Shown: positions 15,694-24,916 of the stretch, in pieces
How positions within the stretch are numbered: the stretch's first letter is position 1
Layout of the letters: each line of letters starts with the position of its first letter
Notes under the pieces: generated by a model
What the model was told of the DNA's origin: nothing
The model's input: the letters and a program-made list of their open reading frames with translations, nothing else
Databases searched by the model: none
NCBI GenBank assembly: GCA_964524705.1
Contig: CAZGDB010000001.1
Span: forward strand, 1 to 64,000
Reading direction: 5' to 3'
DNA from: CAZGDB01 sp964524705
GTDB lineage: Bacteria > Pseudomonadota > Gammaproteobacteria > Berkiellales > Berkiellaceae
DNA length: 64,000 nucleotides
Program-made: the position numbers and the translations under genes

Positions 15694-16295
15694 TTGATTT
15701 CCTTGAGCGCCATGTTGATTCTATTATAAATTGTAAGGGCAGAAAGCGCTGAAAATGCTATACCAATCCAAACTATGTAGTCCTCTACATTTACTGGCAG
15801 TGTTAATAAAATAGCGAGCAAACTAAAAGCCAAGGCTCTGTCACTTTTTCCGAATGGGCCGTCATAACGTCTAGTGGCACCTATTTGCACAGAGAGGACT
15901 CCAACGAACTCTCCCAAGAAGCTTAAGAAGAGAATGAGTGCGATCCAAGCAGCACCATCAGGAATCACCCAAGCAAAGGGTGCATAAAGCGCAACATCCG
16001 AGAGTATGTCTCCGACTTCATTCAATATGGCACCCTCTGGGCTTTTCATATTATGCTCTCTAGCCAGCATTCCATCGATAGCATTCATTGCCATACGTAC
16101 TAATAGGATAATTGGCAGGGAGCCTAGTCCCATCACGGCCTGAGGCCAAATGTATAGCCAGGCACCGCCTATAAAGGATAAAATGATAGCTGCAACGGTT
16201 ACTTGATTTGCGGTAACGCCCATGCGTGCAAGGAAATTAACTAAAGGGCGCAATTGATTTTGAAATGCTGATTTCAATTGATATATACTAAGCAT
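15690..16295 (-). CDS. CDP-alcohol phosphatidyltransferase (YnbA type)
   Basis: 201 aa, multi-pass membrane protein, first gene of the lipid operon. The family motif D-x2-D-G-x2-A-R-x8-G-x3-D-x3-D is present as NAIDGMLAR, eight residues, then GAILNEVGD. The first and third aspartates are therefore Asn, while the DG-AR core and the final Asp remain. This may mark a subfamily with a different acceptor or changed metal binding, or a relaxed enzyme. The product lipid is unknown. The upstream 300 bases carry no gene but do include a short CAGTCTTA repeat. Confidence 0.85.
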   Translation of the reverse strand: MLSIYQLKSAFQNQLRPLVNFLARMGVTANQVTVAAIILSFIGGAWLYIWPQAVMGLGSLPIILLVRMAMNAIDGMLAREHNMKSPEGAILNEVGDILSDVALYAPFAWVIPDGAAWIALILFLSFLGEFVGVLSVQIGATRRYDGPFGKSDRALAFSLLAILLTLPVNVEDYIVWIGIAFSALSALTIYNRINMALKEIK

Positions 16296-16594
16296 GGATG
16301 GCTCAACTAACCTTTCTTTTGTAAATTGTAATGCAATCGTCTGAAATTTCCAGTCTTACAGTCTTACAGTCTCTGTTCATGCTCCAATCAGTCAGATATA
16401 TTTTTAAGCTATAATTGCCACCTAGTCTGTAGGTCCATGATAGTTAAAGGGTGATTAGAGCGGCATCAATTATAGTATAGATTCGTCGTTTCAAAAATAG
16501 CTTTTTGGCTTACTATTTGCTTTTGGGTGCGCTTTTTGTATCCCATTCCCTGCAATCACACCGGCTTGATTAAAGAATGCAAACCAGTCAATAT

Positions 16595-17596
16595 TATACC
16601 CATCCTAGTTGATTTTTAGGTATAGACTCTCTCAGTTAAACAGCGCATACTGCGCTGATGAAAAATTTCACCCTTACAGCTGAAGAATTGAGTTTCTGCA
16701 TCAGCCGCATATAAAATTAATGCTCTTATTTTGCTAGGCTCAAGCTGGTCCCTCGAAGCAGTAGTTGATGCTTTATTGTTAGACGCAGAAACGCTTAGAA
16801 GTTACATCGAATAATACAAGACCGGCGGTGTATTGAATTTAACGAAAACTAATTACAAAGGCGGGCTCTCTCGACTTTCAGAGGAACAACTGAATGTTCT
16901 GAGTCTTGAATTAGAAGAAAACACCTATAAAAAACAGGCATTAGTTCCAGCGGATGCAGACCCAGAAGAACAAGAGTGGTTTTTGTCTTGTTTTAAAGAA
17001 TTTATGGAAAAGAAATCTGAAAAAGATGCTGTTTTCTTTGCTGATGCTGCACATCCTACATAGAATGCAAAACCAGCATATGGGTGGTTTAAAAAAGGCT
17101 CTGATAGAGAATTAAAGAGCAATGTGGGTAGAGGACGCTTTAACATTCATGGAGCTATGAATGCAGAAACCTTTGAAACAACAGCAGTGACCAGCGAGTC
17201 TAACATTAACCAAGATTCAACCATTGATCTATTTAAAAGTTTAGAAGCCGTATATCCACTCGCAGAGACACTCTATGTGATTCTTGATAATGCGAGATAT
17301 CATTATTCAGCACAAGTCCTTGATTATGTTAAAACTTCTCGAATTAAGCTGGTATTTCTTCCGTCGTACTCGCCACAGCTAAATTTAATTGAAAGATTAT
17401 GGAGAGTTTTTAACAAAAAAGTTTTGTATAATAAGTTTTATAAGTCTTTTAAAAATTTCAAGGCTGCTTGCATAGGTTTTTTTCAAAACCAAGGCGAACA
17501 TTACCAAGACATTGTTTCTATTATGGGTGAAGGCCTGACTGGCGTATCACTCTAAAATTAAAAATTAACACCTAAAACCTGTTTGTGATGGGTATA
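16595..17596 (+). mobile_element. IS630-family element, complete ends, dead transposase
   Basis: TATACCCATC (16595-16604) and its exact complement (17587-17596) form the outer ends, with a second matching block TTTTAGGT about 10 bases further in on each side. IS630 elements insert at TA, and TA lies at both borders. Length is about 1.0 kb, normal for the family. The transposase inside is broken. Confidence 0.85.
16658..17555 (+). pseudogene. IS630-family transposase pseudogene
   Basis: Reading across frames gives one protein. An N-terminal helix-turn-helix part (MKNFTLTAEELSF) is followed by SLEAVVDALLLDAETLRSYI and then the DDE domain. The catalytic residues are still visible as FFADAAHPT (Asp), VILDNARYHYS (Asp) and LNLIERLWR (Glu). 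The gene has two frameshifts near the start, a TAG in the first part, a TAA after RSYIE and a TAG after AAHPT. It cannot be active without help from another copy. Confidence 0.88.
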
Positions 17597-17833
17597 GAAC
17601 AAACACTCAAAGCCTGCGGCTTAGAAATAATAGACCAACAAAACATCACCCCTGAAGTATTACAAGCCCTAGATCGCGCATCAACCACACGCGAAGCACA
17701 AATTCAGGCAGTGTTTCCTTTTTTCATTCGCAAGGCTATTTGTGATTTTGCGGCTATAAAAGATACTGCTGTATACAATATCCTTAAAAAAGATGAAATG
17801 CAGTATATTGCTTACCTTTTGCAAGCACAATAA
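17585..17833 (+). pseudogene. Small gene cut by the IS630 right end
   Basis: 82 codons; the first four (GTG ATG GGT ATA) come from the IS terminus, so the true 5' part was probably lost or displaced on insertion. The remainder is a charged, helical domain (residues ACGLEIIDQQNITPEVLQAL and on) ending QAQ. Family not recognised. No matching 5' half is evident in 16296-16594. It might still be translated from the IS-provided start. Confidence 0.45.
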
Positions 17834-17925
17834 GTCATATCCTAAACATCTTCCACCCATTTGACTTTAGAGGATAGATGTCCTAGCCTAAAAAATAACA
17901 TCCTGTTTTTTTCATAGGATCTGCG

Positions 17926-18792
17926 ATGCCAAAGAAAAAACCACGTATTGCGACTTATTTTGAAAACACCTATCAGCCTGAGCTTGACGCTATTCAAACA
18001 GTACGCTCTCAACCTGTTAATCTTCAACATGAACCAGCGCTTTGGAAAATCCTGCAAAGAATGTCACAAGACCCAATATTAGGATTTACACTATCACAAA
18101 CCCTTCAAAAAACGATCCCGCTCTATAAAAATATAGTTACCCTTTTACTCAAAAACCACGACCTGGGAAACGTAAAAATAATATTTAAAAAATTATTAGA
18201 ATTTGTAAAAAAAGACGAAAGCGCCACACAACTACTGCTTAAAACGCTCAAACATTCCTTATGCAATGATACAAACCGCAATCTATGCACCTGTGATTTT
18301 CATCAATCATCTGTAACTGCCACTTTAATGACATTGCTCACCCCAGAACAACAAACATCCATATTACAGCTCAATATTACACTGCCAACACCTCCAGCAA
18401 CAAACATTCATATTCATAATAACCCAAACAAAAACAACACATTAGATCAAGCGGTTCAAACGACCCCTATTAGCACACGTTCTGTGACCACGCAGACGCG
18501 AGCAGCGTCAATCGTCACCGTACCAGCAGCTGATACCACCCCCTCACCTACACCGTCCTCCAAAAGAAAACGTAATTTTTTATTAGCAGGTCTCACTGCA
18601 ATTGGTACAGTAGCTGCGACCATCTGTAGACTTCATCCTACGCCTGCCCAACAAGATCCTACAACCACCTTAGATTTTATAATGCAAGCCAATCAAACAC
18701 AGCCAATACAGTTTGCAACCTCTACTGCAGCCTCTACCATGGCAGCCACGCTTGGAGCCGTAACAGGTACACCCCGATTCCGGTTTTTTTAA
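17926..18792 (+). CDS. Hypothetical protein with Thr/Pro-rich linker and one hydrophobic segment
   Basis: 288 aa, not recognised. Residues 1-150 are helical and contain a small Cys cluster (LCTCDF). Residues about 165-210 are rich in Thr, Ser and Pro. Then KRKRNFLLAGLTAIGTVAAT begins a single hydrophobic segment (about 217-235), followed by a 50-residue Ala/Thr tail. Positive residues just before the segment suggest an inside-facing N-terminus. GGATC lies 4 bases before the ATG. Nothing indicates function; its position beside IS remnants suggests accessory DNA. Confidence 0.6.
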   Translation: MPKKKPRIATYFENTYQPELDAIQTVRSQPVNLQHEPALWKILQRMSQDPILGFTLSQTLQKTIPLYKNIVTLLLKNHDLGNVKIIFKKLLEFVKKDESATQLLLKTLKHSLCNDTNRNLCTCDFHQSSVTATLMTLLTPEQQTSILQLNITLPTPPATNIHIHNNPNKNNTLDQAVQTTPISTRSVTTQTRAASIVTVPAADTTPSPTPSSKRKRNFLLAGLTAIGTVAATICRLHPTPAQQDPTTTLDFIMQANQTQPIQFATSTAASTMAATLGAVTGTPRFRFF

Positions 18793-18800
18793 AAAAACCG
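18781..18800. repeat. 20-bp perfect palindrome at the stop codon
   Basis: CGGTTTTTTT followed by its exact complement, overlapping the stop of the upstream gene. With no loop it can fold only with a few central bases open. It may act as a weak bidirectional terminator. Confidence 0.4.
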
Positions 18801-19180
18801 CCCTTTGCTTAGTATCAATACTAACTTTGTTAAATGTTTTCATGGATTTTCTATTTACTTGCGATAACCAAAGCCTAGTTGATACCTATTAGTTTTTAGT
18901 GCTCTACCAATTATTACGACTGCGCCCTCAGATCTTCTGCTATATTTTTTTGTATGCATTGACTTGACTGTAATACATAGGTCACATATTGAGATCACAT
19001 TAATAATCTGCCTCTATAAGCTATACTAGTACTTGATAGAGCGTGACTCTGAAGATCTTCAATCACTACTGAAACTTCTGTCAGCTATGCGGTTAACTCA
19101 ATCGTGCTGTACTTATAAATGAGCAAAAAGTATGATCCGCACTGACAAAAAATTTTGAAAGCAGCCAAAGGGGCCCGTTA
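18801..19180. other. 380-base stretch without a gene
   Basis: No credible coding frame, RNA gene or repeat was seen here. It presumably includes the promoter of the epimerase-like gene at 19181, but no convincing -35/-10 pair was found. Confidence 0.5.
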
Positions 19181-20101
19181 ATGGATACGCTATTAAAAAA
19201 TATATTGGTAACGGGTGGGACAGGCTTTATTGGACAAAAAGTTTGCGAACGCCTTGTACAAGAGGGTTATACAATATATATCCTAACTCGTAATAAAAAA
19301 TTAAACAGAGATAAGAACAGTACAAAAAAAAATTATATTCATGCGCTTAGTGAAATTCAAGATATTCATATCGACATCATCATTAATTTTGCCGGTGAAA
19401 ATATTGCGCAACGCTGGACAAAAAGCAGAAAACAAAGAATTTACGATAGCCGTATTGTCACAACAAGAAATCTAATCAGTTTTTTACGGGCAAAAAAAGA
19501 AAAGCCTACTTTGTTAATCAGCGCTTCAGCAGTAGGATACTACGGCACAGATCTTAAAAAAGCATTTACTGAAGAAAATGAGACATCAACCATTAATTCA
19601 GCATTCGCAAGCCATTTATGTAAAGATTGGGAAAATGAAGCATCACATGCTATTCCCTTAGGTATTAGGACCGTTTTTTTAAGAATTGGGCCTGTTCTTG
19701 CCAAAGATGGGGGAATGCTGGCAAAACTTTTACCCAGTTTCTATCTAGGGTTAGGAAGTAAAATCGGTGATGGCAACCAATGGTTATCTTGGATTGATAG
19801 AGATGACCTAATCAACTTAATTATGTTTATTATTCATAACCCAGAGATTAATGGCGTAATCAATGCAACATCTCCGAATCCTGTAACCAATACAGCATTT
19901 TCTTTTGCACTTGCAAAAGTACTTAATAGACCTTGCTTGCTTAAAGTTCCAGCATTTATTTTTAAACTTATTTTTGGCCAAATGGCTGATGAGATTATGA
20001 TTCAGGGGCAAAAAGTTTTTCCAAAAAAAGCTGTTAGCCATGGATTTGAATTTTCTTATCCAACTATTGAGCAATCATTTTCAAAAATATTTAAATCTTA
20101 G
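19181..20101 (+). CDS. TIGR01777/SDR39U1-family NAD(P)-binding epimerase-like protein
   Basis: 306 aa. The Rossmann motif TGGTGFIG (residues 12-19) is followed by the family-typical NFAGENIAQRW, SASAVGYYG and the C-terminal DUF1731-like part (residues about 240-300). Related proteins are E. coli YfcH and SDR39U1; substrate unknown. It stands alone on the plus strand. The start is supported by similarity, since KNILVTGGTGFIG begins right after the ATG. Confidence 0.88.
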   Translation: MDTLLKNILVTGGTGFIGQKVCERLVQEGYTIYILTRNKKLNRDKNSTKKNYIHALSEIQDIHIDIIINFAGENIAQRWTKSRKQRIYDSRIVTTRNLISFLRAKKEKPTLLISASAVGYYGTDLKKAFTEENETSTINSAFASHLCKDWENEASHAIPLGIRTVFLRIGPVLAKDGGMLAKLLPSFYLGLGSKIGDGNQWLSWIDRDDLINLIMFIIHNPEINGVINATSPNPVTNTAFSFALAKVLNRPCLLKVPAFIFKLIFGQMADEIMIQGQKVFPKKAVSHGFEFSYPTIEQSFSKIFKS

Positions 20102-20200
20102 ATTCAGTCTACATCTGATAATCAATGTTACATCAACAGAAAATTAATCATTATTTTTTTCATGCATCTAAAAAATAAAAAATTACTTCCCCTCAATATT

Positions 20201-20329
20201 TTATGCCATAGAAGATGCTTCTTTAATTCCACAGGCTGTGAAAATCTTTCTGGAATCATCATTGCCACTGTATAAAGCGCTATAGTTTTTAAGATCACTT
20301 GGAGCGTTTATGATCGCAAGCTGCCCCAT
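20201..20329 (-). CDS. Possible small protein or gene tail (42 aa)
   Basis: Open frame from ATG 20329 to TAA 20201, starting 16 bases after the stop of the gene at 20346 and on the same strand. Residues such as INAPSDLKNYSALYSGNDD look coding, but length and lack of a ribosome site keep this uncertain. It may be the tail of a lost gene. Confidence 0.3.
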   Translation of the reverse strand: MGQLAIINAPSDLKNYSALYSGNDDSRKIFTACGIKEASSMA

Positions 20330-20345
20330 AAAATTAATAGATTTT

Positions 20346-20711
20346 TTATTTGTCTTGAATATGAAATTTATGGAAAAAACGATGTATCACAGGTGAAAAA
20401 ACAATCGCCACGGTCACCAAAAAGACAATCCCGCTAAATAATGCATAGCTTCCTGCAAAAACCTTGCCTGCTGAGGTGTGTAAGGGAGAAACTGGGCCCA
20501 TGCCAGATAAAATCATAGCGGCATCTACAAATGCGTCCACCCAGGTCATGCCTTCAAAATAATGATATCCGCACATACCTAAAAATAAGGATCCGCCTAT
20601 CATCAGAATCCCAAAGAAAAAATTGCCATAGAGTCGCTTAAAAAAAACATCCTGGGACAACAAATAGGGGGAGATTATTTTAGAAATATTCGCCATAATC
20701 CGTTCACACAC
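20346..20711 (-). CDS. Small membrane protein with two-helix pore-loop-like layout
   Basis: 121 aa. Two strong membrane segments (about 29-50 and 85-110) flank a re-entrant-looking stretch, AAMILSGMGPVSPLHTSAG (65-83). This is the layout of two-helix ion channels, with GMGPVSP in place of a potassium filter. Similar small proteins occur in many proteobacteria without known function. Channel activity is inference only. The ATG of MANISK (residue 6) is an alternative start. Confidence 0.6.
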   Translation of the reverse strand: MCERIMANISKIISPYLLSQDVFFKRLYGNFFFGILMIGGSLFLGMCGYHYFEGMTWVDAFVDAAMILSGMGPVSPLHTSAGKVFAGSYALFSGIVFLVTVAIVFSPVIHRFFHKFHIQDK

Positions 20712-21008
20712 CTATAAGTAATGAGTTGTTTAGCAAAAAACATGTCTGACCACGCACCACTTGCTCACTGATCATCAATAAAAATAGTACAATAAACACT
20801 TAAAAATAATACCTGTAATTTGACTAAGTGCTCCTGGCCATACCAGCACTTAAACCAGGATGGTAAAAACTATGACATCATACAATAATCGTAATATCAA
20901 TGCATCAAAGCTCGCCTGCACACTTATGGTCCACGATGCTAAAATAGAATTATGCGAGCCACGTACTCAATACGTTACTCAAACTAATAGTTGTTTATTT
21001 TTAAGTGC

Positions 21009-21761
21009 TCACCCTTTGTGCTCAAAACATGCAAATTCTCCCACACGCTTAAAACCTAAGCGTTCATAAATTCTATAGCCAGAATCAGAAGAAGCGGACA
21101 ATGTCACATAGTGTTGCCCCTGGTTTTTAGCCACGCCTAATAAGTAAGACATCATATCTGTCCCGTAACCTTTGCCACGTGCAGATTCATCTGTTAGTAA
21201 ACTAAAAACGCCCGAGGCTTGTATGTCATTAAATAAAACACCAATTACAACTGGGATATTATTCAGATATCCTACAAACAAATTTTCTGCGGCAGTGTGC
21301 AACATAGCCTCAGTGAGTTTTTCATAAAAAGTTCGTGCCATCGGATCATAAGGCTCTAAAATAGAAATAAAATCTTGCAGCTGTAAACGGGTAACAACTT
21401 TGCGCACTATTAAAGGTGTTTGAAGTGACTCTGGTGTCACAATTGCTAAATCACAAATCATCGCATGCTCCCTGGTTTCCATAATCATCCCTGCTTCCTC
21501 TAACAAAGCGCTCAGAGAACCCGTATAGTCTGAGGGCGGGACCCACCAGGCAAAAGGTTGTCCTTTAAAGACTGCTTTAATATCAGCAATAACATCAAAA
21601 CTATTTTCAGTTTGTAGGGGTGCACCAAAAACAATATTAAACATACTAGTATTTAAACCACAATTAATGACTTTCACCTCATGCTGGTCACAAACGGGAA
21701 ACCCCAGGATTGTTGGCAAACACAAAAAATGGCCACTATGATTTTGTTCAATAATTTTCAA
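21009..21761 (-). CDS. GNAT-family N-acetyltransferase
   Basis: 250 aa. The C-terminal half is a GNAT fold with the acetyl-CoA loop ARGKGYG (about 198-204) and the end motif IYERLGFKRVGEF. The N-terminal 110 residues form a second, poorly conserved domain, as in two-domain GNAT proteins. Substrate unknown. It lies downstream of a tightly packed minus-strand gene group but is separated from it by 198 bases. Confidence 0.85.
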   Translation of the reverse strand: MKIIEQNHSGHFLCLPTILGFPVCDQHEVKVINCGLNTSMFNIVFGAPLQTENSFDVIADIKAVFKGQPFAWWVPPSDYTGSLSALLEEAGMIMETREHAMICDLAIVTPESLQTPLIVRKVVTRLQLQDFISILEPYDPMARTFYEKLTEAMLHTAAENLFVGYLNNIPVVIGVLFNDIQASGVFSLLTDESARGKGYGTDMMSYLLGVAKNQGQHYVTLSASSDSGYRIYERLGFKRVGEFACFEHKG

Positions 21762-21959
21762 TTTTTAACCTCTTTGAAAAAAGACATGTTTATGTTCTAT
21801 GATTTTCTAAAAAGCGCTTCTGTGCACAACAAAACCACACTTCAAAATCTAGAATAATCTAAACGCCTTATTTTTTAAGAAACCCTCTCACGACACCCAG
21901 CGATACCTTTTAAAGGTTTTACAAATAATTAATAACATATACATCCAGTGATTAAAAAC

Positions 21960-22367
21960 TTATATACTCTTCTTTAAAAAAAAGCATGTTGCACCTTTTA
22001 CATACCCTGTACGTTCAAAATCTACCTCATACCCTAATTTTTCATAAAAATGACATGCTTTTTGAAAATTCATCGTGGAAACCGTAGCCATGGTACATCC
22101 CTGAGAACGGCCATAAGTCTGTACATGCTCCATTAACTGCCTACCCAATCCTTGAGAACGACACCCTGGCTCGACCCACAGCATATCGGTATAAATCTCT
22201 CCAAATACTACTGACCCATGACAGCCTGCAATAATAGCCCCACTTTCATCTCGCATCAAAAAAGAAAAACAAAAGGCTTCTCCATATTCAGGGTTTTCGT
22301 CATTTATTTTTTGTGTTAAAAAATCAACAATACCACTATCAGAAGCCATCTCTTCAATTTTAAACAT
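21960..22367 (-). CDS. GNAT-family N-acetyltransferase
   Basis: 135 aa, a single GNAT domain. LWVEPGCRSQGLGRQLM carries the acetyl-CoA pyrophosphate loop (Q/R-x2-G-x-G), and FYEKLGYEV is the usual last strand-helix. It sits 2 bases after the GyrI-like gene, as the last member of a five-gene run (24734 to 21960). Its closest relative in the window seems to be the broken copy at 26139-26564, judging from the shared STM-F and FYEKLGY/FYEKMGY segments. Confidence 0.88.
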   Translation of the reverse strand: MFKIEEMASDSGIVDFLTQKINDENPEYGEAFCFSFLMRDESGAIIAGCHGSVVFGEIYTDMLWVEPGCRSQGLGRQLMEHVQTYGRSQGCTMATVSTMNFQKACHFYEKLGYEVDFERTGYVKGATCFFLKKSI

Positions 22368-22369
22368 TT

Positions 22370-22858
22370 TTATTTAATTCCAATATAGATATCCAATACT
22401 GCTCGATGTGGATCGTAACTGCGTTCATCATATACTTCAAAGTCAGCAATATAGGCTCGCTCTCCAGATAGTTCTGCAGCAGTCATTCCCCAAATATTTT
22501 GCCATGCTTTAATACACACGTCCGGCATTTTATCTGGGCCATTGGTGAATTTCACATACTGTTGTGCAGGAATCGTCAATGTTTCACACTCAGGCGCAAC
22601 ATTATCAAGCGCATTAACCATTTCACCTACAAAATAGGTATAATCTCCGTTTACATCGCTTTCATAGTTGGTATAAACACAATATAAAACACCAGGCTTA
22701 ACGCGATGTTGAATTTTGTCTGAGATACCTTGTTGAAAATACCGCTGTATAATCGGCGTAATTTTAGCCGTTGTTGGATCTTTTTCTGCTGCATTATTCG
22801 TTCTCACCGTCAACCCTACTAATTGCATAGAAGGCAATTCTATCCTCATTTTTTCCAT
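22370..22858 (-). CDS. GyrI-like/effector-binding domain protein
   Basis: 162 aa. The pattern LVGLTVRTNN near the start, YTNYESDVNGDYTYFVGE in the middle and ADFEVYDER near the end matches stand-alone GyrI-like small-molecule-binding (AraC effector-binding) proteins. Such proteins bind or hydrolyse cationic drugs. A second copy lies at 39075-39566. It is packed between an APH-like kinase (4 bases) and a GNAT (2 bases), which fits a small-molecule modification role. Confidence 0.82.
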   Translation of the reverse strand: MEKMRIELPSMQLVGLTVRTNNAAEKDPTTAKITPIIQRYFQQGISDKIQHRVKPGVLYCVYTNYESDVNGDYTYFVGEMVNALDNVAPECETLTIPAQQYVKFTNGPDKMPDVCIKAWQNIWGMTAAELSGERAYIADFEVYDERSYDPHRAVLDIYIGIK

Positions 22859-22862
22859 TTCT

Positions 22863-23843
22863 TTACGCCTCTTGTATTTTTAAATCCAATAAAATATGAC
22901 TTATCAAAGCTTCAATATCTGCGCATTGTTTTGGGCAATTTTTCAAGGTCACGCGTCCCAAGCACTCTACTAATGCAATTAGGTTCAATAAGTGTATCGT
23001 AAGTTGCCAGTTTTTTGGCAACACCATACCACTTTGCATCAGCCCCTGTAAAAAAGCACCCTCAAAGCGTTCAGGCATCTGATGTGCATAACGTAACATA
23101 GTTGCTACATCCCATAAAAAAGAACCAGAAAATGCAAACTCCCAATCTAAAACGCCTGTGACTTTCCATTCTCCAGTTGCGTTGTCTACAAAAATATTTG
23201 CAGGATCAAAGTCCCCATGAACCAACTGATGTGCACTGCTATCTGGCAAAAACTGCTGATATTTTTCTAAATAAAACGCAATTTTATCTCGCTTTGCGGA
23301 TGTTAAAAATTTAACCACATTTGCACTTTCTAAGCATTTTTTTGAAAACCCTAATAAAGATTCAGGAACTTTTTGTACACTCAAGGCAGTATCAAAAAAA
23401 CCACTCGCCGTAAAAGTGTGCTGACTAATCCTCGCCAACATTTGTCCTACTTCAAACATCACGGCCCCTAAATCATAAGGGATGGGCCCTAACAGTAACT
23501 CTCGTAGTGGGACCCCCGGCAAAAAATCGGTAATAGCAAAATGATACCCCTCTAACACCCCGACATAATGGGTTAAAGGAACTGGCAATTTTGAATCTAA
23601 TAAAAAAGATAATTTTTGCTCTCGTAATGCGGCCTCTGCATCTCGTAAATATATGCGTAATAATAAAGGGTTATCTTTTTCTGCCAATTGAATTTTAACA
23701 TTCAAGTTTGAGCAGCCTCCCGTTAACACTACATACATCTGTAACGTTGACGCAGGGTACGCACACCGTACCATTTCCTCCAAAAGCGTATCTGGTATCT
23801 GATAGTGTGTGCTTTTGTTTTCCCAATTTATTTTAAATGTCAA
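22863..23843 (-). CDS. Aminoglycoside phosphotransferase-like kinase
   Basis: 326 aa. The catalytic loop HGDFDPAN (209-216) and the metal-binding DWE (233-235) are intact, as in APH/choline-kinase-fold enzymes that transfer phosphate from ATP to a small hydroxyl substrate. The substrate cannot be read from sequence; known members act on antibiotics, choline, homoserine or fructosamine. It lies in a same-strand run with tdk (6-base gap) and the GyrI-like gene. Confidence 0.85.
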   Translation of the reverse strand: MTFKINWENKSTHYQIPDTLLEEMVRCAYPASTLQMYVVLTGGCSNLNVKIQLAEKDNPLLLRIYLRDAEAALREQKLSFLLDSKLPVPLTHYVGVLEGYHFAITDFLPGVPLRELLLGPIPYDLGAVMFEVGQMLARISQHTFTASGFFDTALSVQKVPESLLGFSKKCLESANVVKFLTSAKRDKIAFYLEKYQQFLPDSSAHQLVHGDFDPANIFVDNATGEWKVTGVLDWEFAFSGSFLWDVATMLRYAHQMPERFEGAFLQGLMQSGMVLPKNWQLTIHLLNLIALVECLGRVTLKNCPKQCADIEALISHILLDLKIQEA

Positions 23844-23849
23844 CGCAGG

Positions 23850-24479
23850 CTATTCCGTAGTTTCAACGATAGCTTTTTGACCAAACACTAAATGGTTCTG
23901 TAATAGTGGTTTTTTAAAGTGTTTTCGACAAGTCGCAAGATATTGATCGTTCCCTCCAATAGCTACTTGTTGTCCTTCTTTTACCGCTTTACCCTCTTTG
24001 TCAAAACGTAGATTCATTATGGCTTTTTTTCCGCAGTAACAAACGGTTTTAATTTCAACAAAGTGATCTGCATAGGCCAATAAATATTGACTGCCTTCAA
24101 AGACTTCGCCACGATAATCAGATCTTAACCCATAGGCGAGCACGGGCAAATTCAGCTCATCTACAATATCGGTTAATTGTAAAACCTGCGCTTTAGTCAA
24201 AAAATGTGCTTCGTCTAATAACACACACGCAATATTATTCGGCGTGGCTTCTAAAGTTTTTTTCACATACTCAAATAAATTACAGTCTCTACTAAAGGGA
24301 TAAGCTTCTGCTTGCAGCCCTATGCGTGAACCAATCACTCCCACCTGCACTCTATTATCAAGATCTGGTGTTAATAAAATGGTCCCCATCCCTCGTTCTT
24401 GATAATTGTAATTAGATTGTAAAAGATTAGTACTTTTACCCGCATTCATGGCGGCATAATAAAAATATAGTTTTGCCAT
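23850..24479 (-). CDS. tdk: Thymidine kinase (type II)
   Basis: 209 aa. P-loop AAMNAGKST (9-17), DEAH-type Walker B (89-92), the lasso region GSQYLLAYADHFVEI and the zinc cysteines Cys146, Cys148 and the late C-x-KH are present. It makes dTMP from thymidine for salvage. Length matches bacterial TK (about 200 aa). It follows a small membrane protein by 9 bases. Confidence 0.95.
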   Translation of the reverse strand: MAKLYFYYAAMNAGKSTNLLQSNYNYQERGMGTILLTPDLDNRVQVGVIGSRIGLQAEAYPFSRDCNLFEYVKKTLEATPNNIACVLLDEAHFLTKAQVLQLTDIVDELNLPVLAYGLRSDYRGEVFEGSQYLLAYADHFVEIKTVCYCGKKAIMNLRFDKEGKAVKEGQQVAIGGNDQYLATCRKHFKKPLLQNHLVFGQKAIVETTE

Positions 24480-24488
24480 AATTCCCTC

Positions 24489-24734
24489 TTATGCTGCACT
24501 AGCGGTAGCAGTGGATTCTGTACGGCTCCAGGCAATAATCCCCCAAATACACATTCCTAAATAAATCGTAAATAAAAAAGCAGGTGCATAAGCGCCAATC
24601 ACTAAATTATAAGTGACCCAACCGACATTACTCACAGCCCATAACCATTGTCCTATAACATTTTTTTTAATGACAAATATGTTACCTAACAAAGAGAGTG
24701 CCACTAAACCCCAGCTTAAGATGTCCCAACTCAT
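24489..24734 (-). CDS. Small PnuC-like membrane protein
   Basis: 81 aa with three hydrophobic segments. The pattern SLLGNIFVIKKN, then WLWAVSNVGWVTYN and AFLFTIYLGMCIWGI resembles one half of the PnuC/SWEET-like nicotinamide riboside transporter fold. The ATG at 24734 is chosen because AAGGGG lies 7 bases upstream; a further in-frame ATG is 5 codons earlier. As the first gene of a run that includes tdk, it might import a nucleoside, but that is inference. Confidence 0.65.
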   Translation of the reverse strand: MSWDILSWGLVALSLLGNIFVIKKNVIGQWLWAVSNVGWVTYNLVIGAYAPAFLFTIYLGMCIWGIIAWSRTESTATASAA

Positions 24735-24916
24735 AGTTATCCCCTTCACTTATATAATTCATTTTGGTGTAAAGTTATTGTCAAACAACTCCGCGAATGC
24801 GTCAACACAAAGTACGATATTAAAAGTTTGTTAGGTTATCAAATAGCACTGTAGACGGTACAAAGCAACACGTATAGAATGTTGTATTACTTGTTCTATC
24901 ACCATACTTACAATTT

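Noticed and set aside
20860..21069. 69-codon plus-strand open frame
   Set aside because: No homology-like features, no clear ribosome site, and it overlaps the end of the GNAT gene on the other strand. The remaining 20712-21008 shows only a short hairpin (AAGTGCT/AGCACTT).
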